A stretch of DNA of 64,000 bases from Hyphomonadaceae bacterium UBA1933 (GTDB lineage: Bacteria > Pseudomonadota > Alphaproteobacteria > Caulobacterales > Aquidulcibacteraceae). The position numbers were made by a program, and so were the translations under genes. The notes below the pieces were generated by a model. That model was not told where the DNA came from and searched no databases. It saw only the letters and a program-made list of their open reading frames with translations. Shown piece by piece: positions 17,563-26,675 of the stretch (the stretch's first letter is position 1; each line of letters starts with the position of its first letter). The stretch lies in contig DDFH01000004.1 of NCBI GenBank assembly GCA_002337085.1, positions 1 through 64,000 of the forward strand, given 5' to 3'.

Positions 17563-18255
17563 ATGAAATTAAATAAATCAATCATTATCGGCATTGGCGC
17601 GGTTGCGATTGCGGGCATTGGTGCATATAATTACCAAAACCCACAAAAAGTAACGGCAATAAAAACCAGCCTCCAAAAACAAGAAAATTTTGAACCCGCA
17701 GCAAACAATAAATCATTTGATTTTTATGTTTTGTCGCTTTCATGGTCGCCAACCTATTGCATGCTTAATGATGATAAATCCACACAGTGCAAAGAAAAGC
17801 ATAATTTTGTTGTGCATGGGCTATGGCCCCAATATGAGCACGGCTATCCGCGTGAATGCCCAAGTAATGTTAAACACCTTGATTATAAAATCGTGCAATC
17901 CATGCTTGATATCATGCCATCCGAGCGACTTATAAATATTGAGTGGGACAGGCACGGGACCTGCACTTCATTAAGCCCTGATAAGTACTTTAAAACCGTA
18001 CGTGCGGCATATAATGCGGTTAAAATTCCTGAACTTACCAATAACAGCAGCCGTTACAAAGTCGGTGATATCGAAGCTGAATTTATCAAACTTAATCAAG
18101 GGCTTGGTAACAACATGCTTGCGGTAACGACAAAAGAAGGCAAATTAAACGAAGTTCGGATTTGCATGACCCAGAATCTTGAATTCCGCCCGTGCCAAGA
18201 AGTTGATAAAAACGCTGCGCGTGAAAATTATCGTTTATTAGTTCCTGCGCCATGA
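17563..18255 (+). CDS. RNase T2 family ribonuclease
   Basis: A 230-residue exported endoribonuclease of the RNase T2 family. Both catalytic signatures are present: CAS I as VVHGLWPQY and CAS II as IEWDRHGTCT, each with its active-site His. An N-terminal hydrophobic segment (about residues 5-22) acts as a signal peptide or anchor, placing the enzyme in the periplasm. I start at the ATG at 17563; an in-frame GTG 15 bases upstream is less likely. Such enzymes scavenge RNA. It is transcribed divergently from the rlmJ operon. Confidence 0.92.
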   Translation: MKLNKSIIIGIGAVAIAGIGAYNYQNPQKVTAIKTSLQKQENFEPAANNKSFDFYVLSLSWSPTYCMLNDDKSTQCKEKHNFVVHGLWPQYEHGYPRECPSNVKHLDYKIVQSMLDIMPSERLINIEWDRHGTCTSLSPDKYFKTVRAAYNAVKIPELTNNSSRYKVGDIEAEFIKLNQGLGNNMLAVTTKEGKLNEVRICMTQNLEFRPCQEVDKNAARENYRLLVPAP

Positions 18256-18315
18256 TTTTACTTTAAATAAACAAAAATTAATGTTATTGTCCCCTTAAAT
18301 ATGAGGGGGTTTGGC

Positions 18316-19665
18316 ATGAAAATACAATCTAATAAATTTCGCTGGCTTTATGTTTCCACATCCGTGATTGCAGTATTCGTACTGATTGGTGGTGCAAGTT
18401 TCGCACAAAGCAAAAAAGCAACTAATCAACAGATTGTGCCTGCCCCCGTTCATTATTGGGCGGATATTTCTAATGGTGGCTCTTTAATGGGTTTTGGAAT
18501 GCCGAGCTTGCCATTTGGGATGGGGAAATCAAACAACAATAATTGGAGTGATGCATATCATGGCTTGCCTGGCAAACATGCTGATTTAACCATAAACCAC
18601 ACCGCATTTCCAAATCAGATAAAGGCAAACCAAGCTGTTCCAAATGGCGCGGGGGTGGGCAAATCAATAAACCTTTTGCCAACAACGCCAACCAAAACCA
18701 CCACCCAACCACCAGAAACGCAAAACCCAATTGAGCGTTACAAACTAGAAAAAAAGGACTTTAAAATTAGCTTTTACTGGGGATGTGGTGCAACGGCAAA
18801 AGCTGGGCAACCCAAATTTATCCAAATTAAAGACGGCAAAATTATAAATAACGGCTTTAATATGCAACATCGCGGCGATACGCCTTGGCCACAAAATAGC
18901 GAAGCATATTCGCGTTGGCCCAATGCCAAAGATAATCGCGGCTTTGGCGGTAGTGCCTCATTATCCGGTAATCATAAAATTTCTGGTGCAAATATTCCCG
19001 CAAGTCTTTCATTCAATATCGCCGCCGCACAAGATTTCATGGATGATTTAAAAATCTCATCAACCGGCGATAAAAGTGGCATAATATCATTAAGCTGGAA
19101 CAATGATCAGGTTGCAAAAGCCTATTTCTTTAGCGCCTTTGGCATGAGTGGTAATAAAAATGAGCTTGTGATTTGGACATCTGCGGACGTTCCCGATGAT
19201 GGTAGCGGTCTTTTCAACTATCTAAGCGCCGATAAAATCAATCAATATCTTAAAGAAAAGGCATTATTGCCAGCAAGTCAAAATAAATGTGATGTTCCAA
19301 AAGGAATTTTTGCAAATTCTGATATGGTTATGGTTCGTGGAATTGCCTATGGTCCAGACACCTTTCTTGTTTACCCCGAAAGACCCAAAGACCCTGCGGT
19401 TACATGGGTACAGGAATGGACCGCGCAAATCCGCAATAAATCACTTGGCATGCATATGGTTGGTATGAGTGGCATGATGATGGGCGGTAGCGCCACCGCC
19501 GGTATGACCGAAGAGCAAAAACGCCAAGCAAAATGCGATGCTACAAAAAATAAATCCGGCAATGTTGGTTCTGCCATAGGCTCGGCACTCGGTGGCGGCG
19601 TCGGTGGCTTGATTGGCGGTGCAGTTGGCAAGAAAAAAGCAACCGAAAATCCAGATTGCAATTAA
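18316..19665 (+). CDS. Exported protein with C-terminal glycine zipper, unknown function
   Basis: A 449-residue protein. The start at 18316 is set by GAGGGGG six bases upstream; a further in-frame ATG at 18301 overlaps that site. A signal peptide covers about residues 1-30 (ending GASFAQS). The central domain, about 130-340, begins with ISFYWGCGATAKAGQP and is of a type I believe is conserved but uncharacterised in Alphaproteobacteria. The end holds Met/Gly-rich sequence, a KCDATKNKSG linker and a glycine-zipper helix (IGSALGGGVGGLIGGAVG), typical of envelope proteins that insert in or pack against membranes. A strong terminator follows. Confidence 0.7.
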   Translation: MKIQSNKFRWLYVSTSVIAVFVLIGGASFAQSKKATNQQIVPAPVHYWADISNGGSLMGFGMPSLPFGMGKSNNNNWSDAYHGLPGKHADLTINHTAFPNQIKANQAVPNGAGVGKSINLLPTTPTKTTTQPPETQNPIERYKLEKKDFKISFYWGCGATAKAGQPKFIQIKDGKIINNGFNMQHRGDTPWPQNSEAYSRWPNAKDNRGFGGSASLSGNHKISGANIPASLSFNIAAAQDFMDDLKISSTGDKSGIISLSWNNDQVAKAYFFSAFGMSGNKNELVIWTSADVPDDGSGLFNYLSADKINQYLKEKALLPASQNKCDVPKGIFANSDMVMVRGIAYGPDTFLVYPERPKDPAVTWVQEWTAQIRNKSLGMHMVGMSGMMMGGSATAGMTEEQKRQAKCDATKNKSGNVGSAIGSALGGGVGGLIGGAVGKKKATENPDCN

Positions 19666-19668
19666 AGA

Positions 19669-19692
19669 AAAGGCACGCCGTGGCGTGCCTTT
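19669..19692. terminator. Bidirectional terminator between glycine-zipper gene and mscL
   Basis: An AAAGGCACGC stem with GCGTGCCTTT closes a CGTG loop three bases after the upstream stop. It lies between convergent genes and could serve both; T-runs are short on either side. Confidence 0.7.
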
Positions 19693-19710
19693 GATTTTAC
19701 ATAAACTATC

Positions 19711-20118
19711 TTATTTCTTTTGCGCTAATAAATCACGAATTTCGCCTAATAATACTTCGGTTGCAGGCGGCGCGGTAGGTTCGGCTGTTGCTTCTTCTGG
19801 CTTTTTCAATTTATTGATTGCTTTAATCATCATGAACACGCCGGCAGCAATTGTAATAAACGAAATAATAGAATTCACAAACATTCCGTAACCAATTGCA
19901 ACCTCTGGCGTTTTGGCAATTTCATCAGCAGCTTTTAAAACTAGCTTCATTTGCGAAAAATCTATGCCGCCTGTTAATACGCCTGCAATCGGCATAATGA
20001 TATTTGTAACAAAGCTATCAACAATTTTGCCAAATGCGCCGCCGATAACAACACCAACCGCCAAATCGACAACGTTGCCGCGTGAAATAAAGGTTTTAAA
20101 TTCAGATATAATACTCAT
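19711..20118 (-). CDS. mscL: Large-conductance mechanosensitive channel
   Basis: A 135-residue inner-membrane channel that opens under membrane tension to release solutes. The MscL signature is the N-terminal SIISEFKTFISRGNVVDLAV. TM1 runs over VGVVIGGAFGKIV and TM2 over MFVNSIISFITIAAGVFMMI, with a short periplasmic loop and a charged C-terminal helix ending LLAQKK. The start is the ATG at 20118 with GGGAAA five bases upstream. An inverted repeat directly upstream could hide that ribosome-binding site (see the separate entry). Confidence 0.95.
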   Translation of the reverse strand: MSIISEFKTFISRGNVVDLAVGVVIGGAFGKIVDSFVTNIIMPIAGVLTGGIDFSQMKLVLKAADEIAKTPEVAIGYGMFVNSIISFITIAAGVFMMIKAINKLKKPEEATAEPTAPPATEVLLGEIRDLLAQKK

Positions 20119-20123
20119 AGAAA

Positions 20124-20176
20124 TTTCCCAGTTTATATTAGCTTCTAATATAATATATATTAGAGGACTGGGGAAA
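20124..20176 (-). promoter_or_regulatory. Leader hairpin that can pair with the mscL ribosome-binding site
   Basis: On the minus strand TTTCCCCAGT (20176-20167) can pair with ACTGGGAAA (20132-20124), nine pairs with one bulged C. The second arm contains GGGAAA, the mscL Shine-Dalgarno sequence. Between the arms CTAATATA and TATATTAG form an inner hairpin. If transcription begins above 20176 the mRNA would have a folded, partly closed start site. The regulatory role is inference. Confidence 0.45.
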
Positions 20177-20240
20177 TACAAGAAAAGACTAAACAAACCA
20201 ACAATAATGGTGCAGTTTAATCTAAATATTACTCACAAAT

Positions 20241-20813
20241 CTAATGACAGGACACACTTACTGTCTTTGGCCCTATTTTGAAGCCGCCTAAATTCATAGA
20301 TTTTTCAGATCCAGTAAAGCTAAAAGTTGTGCTTTTAATTGCTTTCGCCGCATCAATTAACTTCTGCGAAGCAGGATAAATTAAGGCATAATCAGAATTA
20401 TTTGGAATTGATTGCGCCGCACGTATTGCCTGGTCAAAATCACCACAATATGACGGATTTCCTCTTATAAGGGGGTTATTATTTTTCTGTTGCATTTTTG
20501 CTTCTTTTTGCAAATCACGCGCACCGGCACAAAATGACATTAATTGCATTACAACATTATTTGGCGCATGCATTGACATGGTTTTACCTGTCATCCCATC
20601 GCACTGGCTTACCATAAAATCAGTATATGAATATGCGTCATCTGATTTTGAAATTTGTGATGCAGAAACCAAATTATCTACTTCAGACACAAATTTATTC
20701 TGCGCCTCAACAGTAAACTCACCCGCCATTGACTTTATTTGTGCCCACGCCGGAACGATTAAGCAACTTGCAATTAATGCGCCCAGTAAAGTTATTGTTT
20801 TTATATTCTTCAT
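20241..20813 (-). CDS. Exported protein, unknown function
   Basis: A 190-residue protein with a Sec signal peptide (about 1-25, PAWAQ cleavage). The mature chain is mostly helical-looking with four cysteines in two widely spaced pairs, so a disulfide-stabilised periplasmic protein is likely. A very good ribosome-binding site, AGGGAGGT, lies five bases before the ATG. I do not recognise the family. It is on the same strand as mscL but separated by 122 bases, so it is probably transcribed on its own. Confidence 0.7.
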   Translation of the reverse strand: MKNIKTITLLGALIASCLIVPAWAQIKSMAGEFTVEAQNKFVSEVDNLVSASQISKSDDAYSYTDFMVSQCDGMTGKTMSMHAPNNVVMQLMSFCAGARDLQKEAKMQQKNNNPLIRGNPSYCGDFDQAIRAAQSIPNNSDYALIYPASQKLIDAAKAIKSTTFSFTGSEKSMNLGGFKIGPKTVSVSCH

Positions 20814-21011
20814 AAATTACCTCCCTGTTGGAGGCAGCATTATTATTTAGTAAAATACCATAAAAATCGTTTATAAATAAAACCCGCCACCCAATTACCT
20901 GCGGGAAACATAACACCTGAAATTATGGCATGCAACAAATTATATTTAATATTTTATCAATCGCTATAAATTGTTATAAAATAACAAAATAAAAGAATAA
21001 ATACAAAATTA

Positions 21012-21034
21012 GCCAGTGCCCGCCGGCAACTGGC
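21012..21034 (-). terminator. Possible terminator after ihfB
   Basis: GCCAGT-GCC pairs with GGC-A-ACTGGC around a short loop, 33 bases past the ihfB stop on the minus strand. The following sequence is T-rich (TAATTTTGTATTTATT) but not a clean U-tract. Confidence 0.45.
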
Positions 21035-21066
21035 CATCGTCTTTGCATTTTTAAAGAAAAAAACGT

Positions 21067-21363
21067 CTATTCGCCGAAATCAACGCCACCATTAAGGCGA
21101 GCACGCAACTCTTTTCCGGCTTTAAAGAATGGGGCACGTTTACCTTCAACTTTAACTTTTTCACCAGTACGTGGATTACGACCAAGTCTTTCACCGCGTT
21201 CACGCGCAGAGAATGCGCCAAAACCACGCAATTCAACCCTGTCACCACGTTCAAGCGCAGCAGAGATTTCTTCTAAGACAGTATCAACAACACGCTCCAC
21301 TTCCCCAAATGATAAGTCTGGGTTTTCGGCAGCTAGCTTAGCAACTAATTCTGAACGCAACAA
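21067..21363 (-). CDS. ihfB: Integration host factor beta subunit, TTG start
   Basis: A 98-residue DNA-bending protein of the HU/IHF family. Visible are LRSELVAKLA at the start, the RGFGAFSAR strand, and the beta-arm GRNPRTGEKVKV with its intercalating Pro, followed by FKAGKELR. Beta rather than HU or IHF-alpha is chosen from the N-terminus and from the gene's place next to rpsA, the common alphaproteobacterial context. The start is TTG at 21363: GGAGAG lies six bases upstream and the frame has no ATG before a stop. The 305-base gap to rpsA holds the rpsA terminator and otherwise nothing recognised. Confidence 0.93.
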   Translation of the reverse strand: MLRSELVAKLAAENPDLSFGEVERVVDTVLEEISAALERGDRVELRGFGAFSARERGERLGRNPRTGEKVKVEGKRAPFFKAGKELRARLNGGVDFGE

Positions 21364-21604
21364 TATTCGCTCTCCATTGATGAGCTTCTAATTAAAATTT
21401 ACATGTAATATACTAATTTTACACCTTAAACTATAATATTATAAACACTATACAACTAAGGTATTAGTAATTACGAGAGATCATCCCCCATCCCCTTCAT
21501 CGTTAAATTAAGAGAATTGCCTACTATTAATGGCAAATATTACTCAATTATCAAGAGTTAATTCAGCATAAATTCCATATTATAGGCGTTTTACTTGGAT
21601 TATT

Positions 21605-21640
21605 ACAAAAAAATGAGCCAGACTCAAAAGTCTGGCTCAT
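21605..21640 (-). terminator. Rho-independent terminator after rpsA
   Basis: A 12-bp perfect stem (ATGAGCCAGACT with AGTCTGGCTCAT) around a four-base loop is followed on the minus strand by TTTTTTTG. It lies 29 bases after the rpsA stop and separates rpsA from ihfB. Confidence 0.92.
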
Positions 21641-21668
21641 AATTTCTAGAATAAATTAATGCAGTTAA

Positions 21669-23360
21669 TTAAGCATCATTTTCTTTTTTCTTCAAAGCGG
21701 CACCTAAAATGTCGCCCAAAGATGCGCCAGAATCGGTAGAACCGAATTGTGCGATTGCATCTTTTTCTTCTGCAACTTCAAGAGCTTTGATAGAAAGTGA
21801 TACTTTGCGGCTTGCTTTATCAATAGCAGTTACAACAGCATCAACGCGGTCACCAACAGCAAAACGCTCAGGACGTTGTTCAGCGCGATCGCGTGACAAG
21901 TCTGATTTACGGATGAATGAACGCATAACATTATCAGCACCGAAAGTTACTTCGATGCCACCAGATGCAACTTCAACCACAGTACAAGTAACTGATTGGC
22001 CTTTTTTGATTGCAACTTCAGATTCCATAGGATCTTGAGATACTTGTTTAATGCCCAAAGAAATACGTTCTTTTTCAACATCAACATCAAGAACTTTGGC
22101 TTCAACTTCGTCGCCTTTTTTGAATTTCTTGATTGCATCTTCACCTTGAACCGCCCAATCGATGTCAGACATGTGAACCATGCCGTCCAAATCATCAGCA
22201 ACGCCAATAAACAGACCGAATTCAGTGATGTTTTTAACTTCGCCTTTGATTACAGAACCAATTGAATGCTCATCAACAAATTTCTGCCAAGGGTTTTCTT
22301 GTGCTTGTTTCATGCCCAATGAAATGCGGCGTTTGTCGGTATCAACATCGATAACGATTACGTCAACATCTTGGTCTTGTGAAACGATTTTAGAAGGATG
22401 AACGTTTTTCTTGGTCCAAGACATTTCAGAAACGTGAACCAAACCTTCAACACCGTCTTCAAGCTCAACGAATGCACCATAATCAGTGATGTTTGTGATT
22501 TTACCAGAAAGTTTTGCGCCAAGCGGATATTTGCTTGCAGCAGCTTCCCAAGGATCGTTGTTAAGTTGTTTCATACCCAAAGAAATACGTTGTGTATCTG
22601 GGTTGATTTTAACGATTTGAACTTTAACCACATCGCCAACATTAAGAACTTGGTTAGGGTGCGTAATACGTTTCCAAGAAATGTCTGTAACGTGAAGAAG
22701 GCCATCAACGCCACCAAGATCAACGAATGCACCGTAATCAGTGATGTTTTTAACAACGCCTTCTTTGATTTCACCTTCTGCAAGGCCGGCAACAACTTCA
22801 CCGCGTTGGTCATTACGTTCGTTTTCAAGAATTGAACGACGAGAAACAACGATATTGCCACGTTGACGATCCATTTTAAGGATTACAAATGGTTGTTCAA
22901 CATTGATCATTGCACCGACATCGCGCACTGGGCGAACATCAACTTGTGAGCCAGGAAGGAATGCAATCGCGCCACCAAGGTCAACGTTAAAGCCACCTTT
23001 AACACGGCCAGTGATAACACCAAGAACCTGAACAGCATCAGCGAATTGTTTTTCAAGACGCGCCCAAGCTTCTTCACGGCGTGCTTTTTCACGAGAAATA
23101 ACCGCTTCGCCAAGGGCGTTTTCAATACGGTCAAGATAAACTTCAACAGTTTGACCAGCTTTAAGGTCTTTTGCTTCTGTGCCAAATTCACGAAGTGGAA
23201 CGCGGCCTTCAGTTTTCAAACCAACATCCAAAACAACAAAGTCATTTTCAATGCTGATGATAGTAGCGGCCATTACTTTACCTTCTTCAAGGCGGCCAGA
23301 ACCGAAAGATTCTTCGAATAGTGCCGCAAAATCGTCACGGCTAGGATTCATATTAGTCAT
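21669..23360 (-). CDS. rpsA: 30S ribosomal protein S1
   Basis: A 563-residue protein with six S1 OB-fold domains, roughly at 24-90, 110-175, 196-264, 281-351, 368-438 and 455-524. Domains 3 and 4 are the most canonical (ITDYGAFVDLGGVDGLLH and ITDYGAFVELEDGVEGLVH). S1 binds mRNA upstream of the start codon on the 30S subunit and unfolds structured leaders. The ATG at 23360 has GGAG five bases upstream. It is normally cotranscribed with or near cmk; here an opposite-strand ABC pair lies between them. Confidence 0.97.
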   Translation of the reverse strand: MTNMNPSRDDFAALFEESFGSGRLEEGKVMAATIISIENDFVVLDVGLKTEGRVPLREFGTEAKDLKAGQTVEVYLDRIENALGEAVISREKARREEAWARLEKQFADAVQVLGVITGRVKGGFNVDLGGAIAFLPGSQVDVRPVRDVGAMINVEQPFVILKMDRQRGNIVVSRRSILENERNDQRGEVVAGLAEGEIKEGVVKNITDYGAFVDLGGVDGLLHVTDISWKRITHPNQVLNVGDVVKVQIVKINPDTQRISLGMKQLNNDPWEAAASKYPLGAKLSGKITNITDYGAFVELEDGVEGLVHVSEMSWTKKNVHPSKIVSQDQDVDVIVIDVDTDKRRISLGMKQAQENPWQKFVDEHSIGSVIKGEVKNITEFGLFIGVADDLDGMVHMSDIDWAVQGEDAIKKFKKGDEVEAKVLDVDVEKERISLGIKQVSQDPMESEVAIKKGQSVTCTVVEVASGGIEVTFGADNVMRSFIRKSDLSRDRAEQRPERFAVGDRVDAVVTAIDKASRKVSLSIKALEVAEEKDAIAQFGSTDSGASLGDILGAALKKKENDA

Positions 23361-23628
23361 GTGTACTCCAAAATTCTCCTTTGAAATAAAACAAAAATAT
23401 CCGCCGCAAGCGCACGCCCACGTCGGTAAAACATTAAATAATTTTAGTTTGCAAATTTCAAAGGCTTAAAAACAACTATGGGTTTGGAATTTACCTATTG
23501 GCATGACCCACAGCCTTTTCAATGCGCGGGTCTATACAGGAAAAATATGCGATTGCAAGCCATTTTGAATGATATTTAACTTTTAAACACTATTTCAAAC
23601 ACTATATGTGGGGTAAATAAGAGGCATA

Positions 23629-24723
23629 ATGCAAACTTTCGGCGCGACCCAGCTTAATCTTATCTATTTTATCAAAAGCACAATGCTGGATGGCAAGATT
23701 TCTAATCGTGTTGCATCGTGGCTATTTTGGAAAGTTTTGGTTCTGGTTTATTACACGGCGGTTGTTTATACATTTAAACAAACCACGGTTTTTCATAATA
23801 AGGCTCTACATTACTCGCTTTATGTCTTTTCGCTTTTTGTAAACCAAATTTTTCTGGCGACAGCTCTTGAACTTATTATAAGATCCCAAAAAATTTATCT
23901 TTATTTGCCACAAAGCCGCAAAGTGTTTTTTAATTCGATAATAATTAATTGCGTGGTGATTTTGCTGGCGAATATTGTCATCTGTTGCATGCTACCGCTG
24001 CATTTTAAAATCAGCCCCCATGAAATAGTCGCACTATCTTTTATACAATTATTCCTATCACTGCCTGCCGCATTAATAAGCGTGATGCTTTGTGGAATAT
24101 TATTGGCATTTCTAAAGAAATCGAGCAATGCAAGCTCCAAGCGCTCCGCCCTTATAATTGGCGGCAATCCGTTATTGGCTACAAAATTTTTGGTATGGCG
24201 GCGGAAATGGATTGAATTTAGTGTAATCATATCGCTTTCGTTCATTTTCATTGTCGGCATTCTTGCCAATATTTATTTCAAAAGCCTGCAATTCATTATC
24301 ATTGCATTGGCAATAGATTTTCTTTTGCTGCAATCATATGTCTATCAATTAAGCATTAGCGATTTAACCGAAAAACTTGCATTAAAAACAACGCCGTTTA
24401 AAACAATATTGTTTGATTTTATGCGTTTGGCATTATGGCAATTGGCATTGATATTTGTCGCATTAATTATTGCCCTTTTTAAAGGTTGGGAATATTTCCC
24501 AACGACAATTATCTTTATCATTACGAGCGCATATTTATTATTTGCCGCGATGTTATATCATAACCGTTTTGGTAAAAACCTAAGCCTTGTTGCAATGACC
24601 GGCGAGACAATCGTGCTTGCCTTTACTGCGGCGGCATTATTACCTTTGATGCCTTTATTTGCGGTGTTTTTTATGTATCAAAATTTCAAAAACCAGCCAA
24701 AGGGATTTTATGGATTATCTTGA
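23629..24723 (+). CDS. Multi-spanning membrane protein, likely ABC transporter permease
   Basis: A 364-residue protein with about nine or ten hydrophobic segments and no recognisable soluble domain. It is assigned as permease because its 3' end overlaps an ATPase gene by 14 bases. AGAGG lies just before the ATG. The family is not recognised; the layout (all-alpha permease followed by one short ATPase) resembles small exporters rather than importers, and no binding protein is present. The pair sits between rpsA and cmk, in the opposite orientation to both. Its substrate is unknown. Confidence 0.65.
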   Translation: MQTFGATQLNLIYFIKSTMLDGKISNRVASWLFWKVLVLVYYTAVVYTFKQTTVFHNKALHYSLYVFSLFVNQIFLATALELIIRSQKIYLYLPQSRKVFFNSIIINCVVILLANIVICCMLPLHFKISPHEIVALSFIQLFLSLPAALISVMLCGILLAFLKKSSNASSKRSALIIGGNPLLATKFLVWRRKWIEFSVIISLSFIFIVGILANIYFKSLQFIIIALAIDFLLLQSYVYQLSISDLTEKLALKTTPFKTILFDFMRLALWQLALIFVALIIALFKGWEYFPTTIIFIITSAYLLFAAMLYHNRFGKNLSLVAMTGETIVLAFTAAALLPLMPLFAVFFMYQNFKNQPKGFYGLS

Positions 24724-25423
24724 GGTTAGCAACCTATCGGCATTTTACAGCAAACGCCAAGTTTTGTTTGATGTTGGTTTAGAAATAAAAACTGGCGAAT
24801 GGGTTTCAATTGTTGGGGCGAATGGCTCTGGCAAGACCACGCTTTTAAAATGCCTTGCAGGGTGGGATATTAAAAACCACGGTGAATACTCCGATGGCAC
24901 AAAAAAAATCGCGCTAGTTCAAAGACGAAACACCATAAGCCTTGTTCCAACCCCATCCGATTTGCCAGATTATCTAAAAGGACGCGAATTAATCGATATA
25001 ATTATTCGTGAAAAACAGGGGAAAATTAATCCTAAATGGGATGAAATTTGCAATGCACTTGATAGCGATATTTGGCTTAATAACGAAATATCATCGCTTT
25101 CATGGGGAACGAAGAAAAAACTATGCCTTGGAATAGGGCTATGTGTTAAGCCCGATTTTTTATTCCTTGATGAAAGTTTTGATGGGCTTGATGCCGCCGC
25201 ATCTTTCCGCACGCGGCAAATGCTTTTGCAACTATGCCATGAGGAAAAAATCGGCATTCTTTCGGCATCGCATTCATGGGAAAGCGTTTTTGCCTATTCC
25301 GATGAGATTTATTTCCTACAAGAAGGACGCATCGTAAGACACCTTGGCAAAGGTGAATTTAAAGAAACCAAACAACAGGCCAAAGATATGGAAAAAATTA
25401 TTGTGACGGCGTTTGGGAATTAA
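24710..25423 (+). CDS. ABC transporter ATP-binding protein
   Basis: A 237-residue ATPase starting at the ATG within the end of the permease gene. Walker A is GANGSGKTT near residue 37. The signature loop is unusual, LSWGTKKK instead of LSGGQ. Walker B is FLFLDES followed by FDGLD, and the switch His is in SASHSW. Single-domain ATPases of this kind energise exporters such as CcmA-like systems. It overlaps the cmk 3' end tail-to-tail by 26 bases, so no terminator separates them. Confidence 0.85.
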   Translation: MDYLEVSNLSAFYSKRQVLFDVGLEIKTGEWVSIVGANGSGKTTLLKCLAGWDIKNHGEYSDGTKKIALVQRRNTISLVPTPSDLPDYLKGRELIDIIIREKQGKINPKWDEICNALDSDIWLNNEISSLSWGTKKKLCLGIGLCVKPDFLFLDESFDGLDAAASFRTRQMLLQLCHEEKIGILSASHSWESVFAYSDEIYFLQEGRIVRHLGKGEFKETKQQAKDMEKIIVTAFGN

Positions 25424-26027
25424 CAACCCCCACCGCTTTTGCAATCACCTCATCAATTCCCATGTCCGAAGTATCAAGAATGATTGAGGTTTCGGTTGGT
25501 TTTAGTGGGGCATCGGTGCGGTTGGCATCGCGGTAATCACGCTCTTCGATTTGTTTGGTAAGTTCTTGTAGCGTGATATTATCACCCGCTGCATGAAGTT
25601 CTTTTAGACGTCTCATCGCACGAATTTCAGGACGCGCAGTTATAAAGAATTTAAAATCGGCATCAGGGCAAATAACTGTGCCAATATCGCGCCCGTCCAA
25701 AACCGCACCTTTGGGATTGGCGGCAAAATTGCGTTGAAAATCAAATAGTGCCTTGCGCACTTCGGGAATTGCCGCGACAACGGATGCCCCCGCCCCCACC
25801 TCTGCGGTGCGGAGTTCAGCATCAATTATGCCCGACATATCAAGATTTTCCGCCGCAATTATCGCCGCCTCTTTATCATTTAGGCTTTTGACATTTTTTA
25901 TCAAAGATAGTGCCACTGCACGATAAATTGACCCCGTATCAAGATGTGGCAGGCCAAAATGCGCCGCCAATGCGCGGGCAAGAGTGCCTTTTCCAGATGC
26001 CAATGGGCCGTCAATTGCGATAATCAT
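25398..26027 (-). CDS. cmk: Cytidylate kinase
   Basis: A 209-residue NMP kinase phosphorylating CMP and dCMP. The P-loop is GPLASGKGTLA at residues 6-16, followed by LDTGSIYRAVAL, the nucleotide-binding LDGRDIGTVI near residue 110, and a lid with RDYRDANRTDAPL. In many Alphaproteobacteria cmk lies between aroA and rpsA; here it is near rpsA, but aroA is about 34 kb away. Tail-to-tail overlap with the ABC ATPase gene. Confidence 0.95.
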   Translation of the reverse strand: MIIAIDGPLASGKGTLARALAAHFGLPHLDTGSIYRAVALSLIKNVKSLNDKEAAIIAAENLDMSGIIDAELRTAEVGAGASVVAAIPEVRKALFDFQRNFAANPKGAVLDGRDIGTVICPDADFKFFITARPEIRAMRRLKELHAAGDNITLQELTKQIEERDYRDANRTDAPLKPTETSIILDTSDMGIDEVIAKAVGVVNSQTPSQ

Positions 26028-26114
26028 ATTGCCTTGGTAAGACGAGGGAATTTAGTTTGCAAGCATTAAATCATTCACTTGTAATCACCTTGATTCTGCG
26101 TGTATAAAAGACGC

Positions 26115-26675
26115 ATGGAAAAGTTTAGTGCCGCCATAAAATATGAAGTGCAAGATTTAATCGATGCACAAAATTTATTTTCCGAACGCTATTTCAACGG
26201 CTATAAAATGTTTCGTACCGGCCTTATGGTTTTGGTTGCGGTTTTTATGGTTTGCAGCCTGATTGAATTAATGAGCCGATCTATGGAAAAGAGTGTGGCA
26301 TTTTACGTTATTATAAATGTTTGTATTGGCGTTTTGGGTACGGTTGGCTTTTATTTTAGCACCATGTTGGTTGTCTATACCAATATCCCAATCAAACAAA
26401 AACGTGCCTATGAAATGGTCAAGGATTACGAAGACGAAATCACCTTTACCATCGAGGGGGATGAATTAAACATTCACACCATTGTTATGTATGGCAGCAT
26501 TGAATTTGCCAATCTCTTCAAATGGCTTGAAAATGATAAAACCATAATCATCATGCAGCGCGAAGATATTATGAATTTCTTCCCAAAGGCAAAAATCACC
26601 CCGGAATTTTTAGGCGCACTTCATGCCACTCTTGCGCGCCATCAAATCCCGAAGGCTGATTTTCAAAATAGCTAG
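26115..26675 (+). CDS. YcxB-like membrane protein
   Basis: A 186-residue protein with two membrane segments at about 28-48 and 55-85. A C-terminal soluble domain, about 100-186, resembles the YcxB family (FTIEGDELNIHT, then a stretch ending IIIMQREDIMNFFPK). The function of the family is unknown. I use the ATG at 26115; a GTG 15 bases earlier is possible. It overlaps the TonB-receptor gene tail-to-tail by four bases. Confidence 0.65.
   Translation: MEKFSAAIKYEVQDLIDAQNLFSERYFNGYKMFRTGLMVLVAVFMVCSLIELMSRSMEKSVAFYVIINVCIGVLGTVGFYFSTMLVVYTNIPIKQKRAYEMVKDYEDEITFTIEGDELNIHTIVMYGSIEFANLFKWLENDKTIIIMQREDIMNFFPKAKITPEFLGALHATLARHQIPKADFQNS

Noticed and set aside
22398..22835. A 145-codon frame inside rpsA on the other strand
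   Set aside because: It lies wholly within the six-domain S1 gene, whose motifs are unambiguous.
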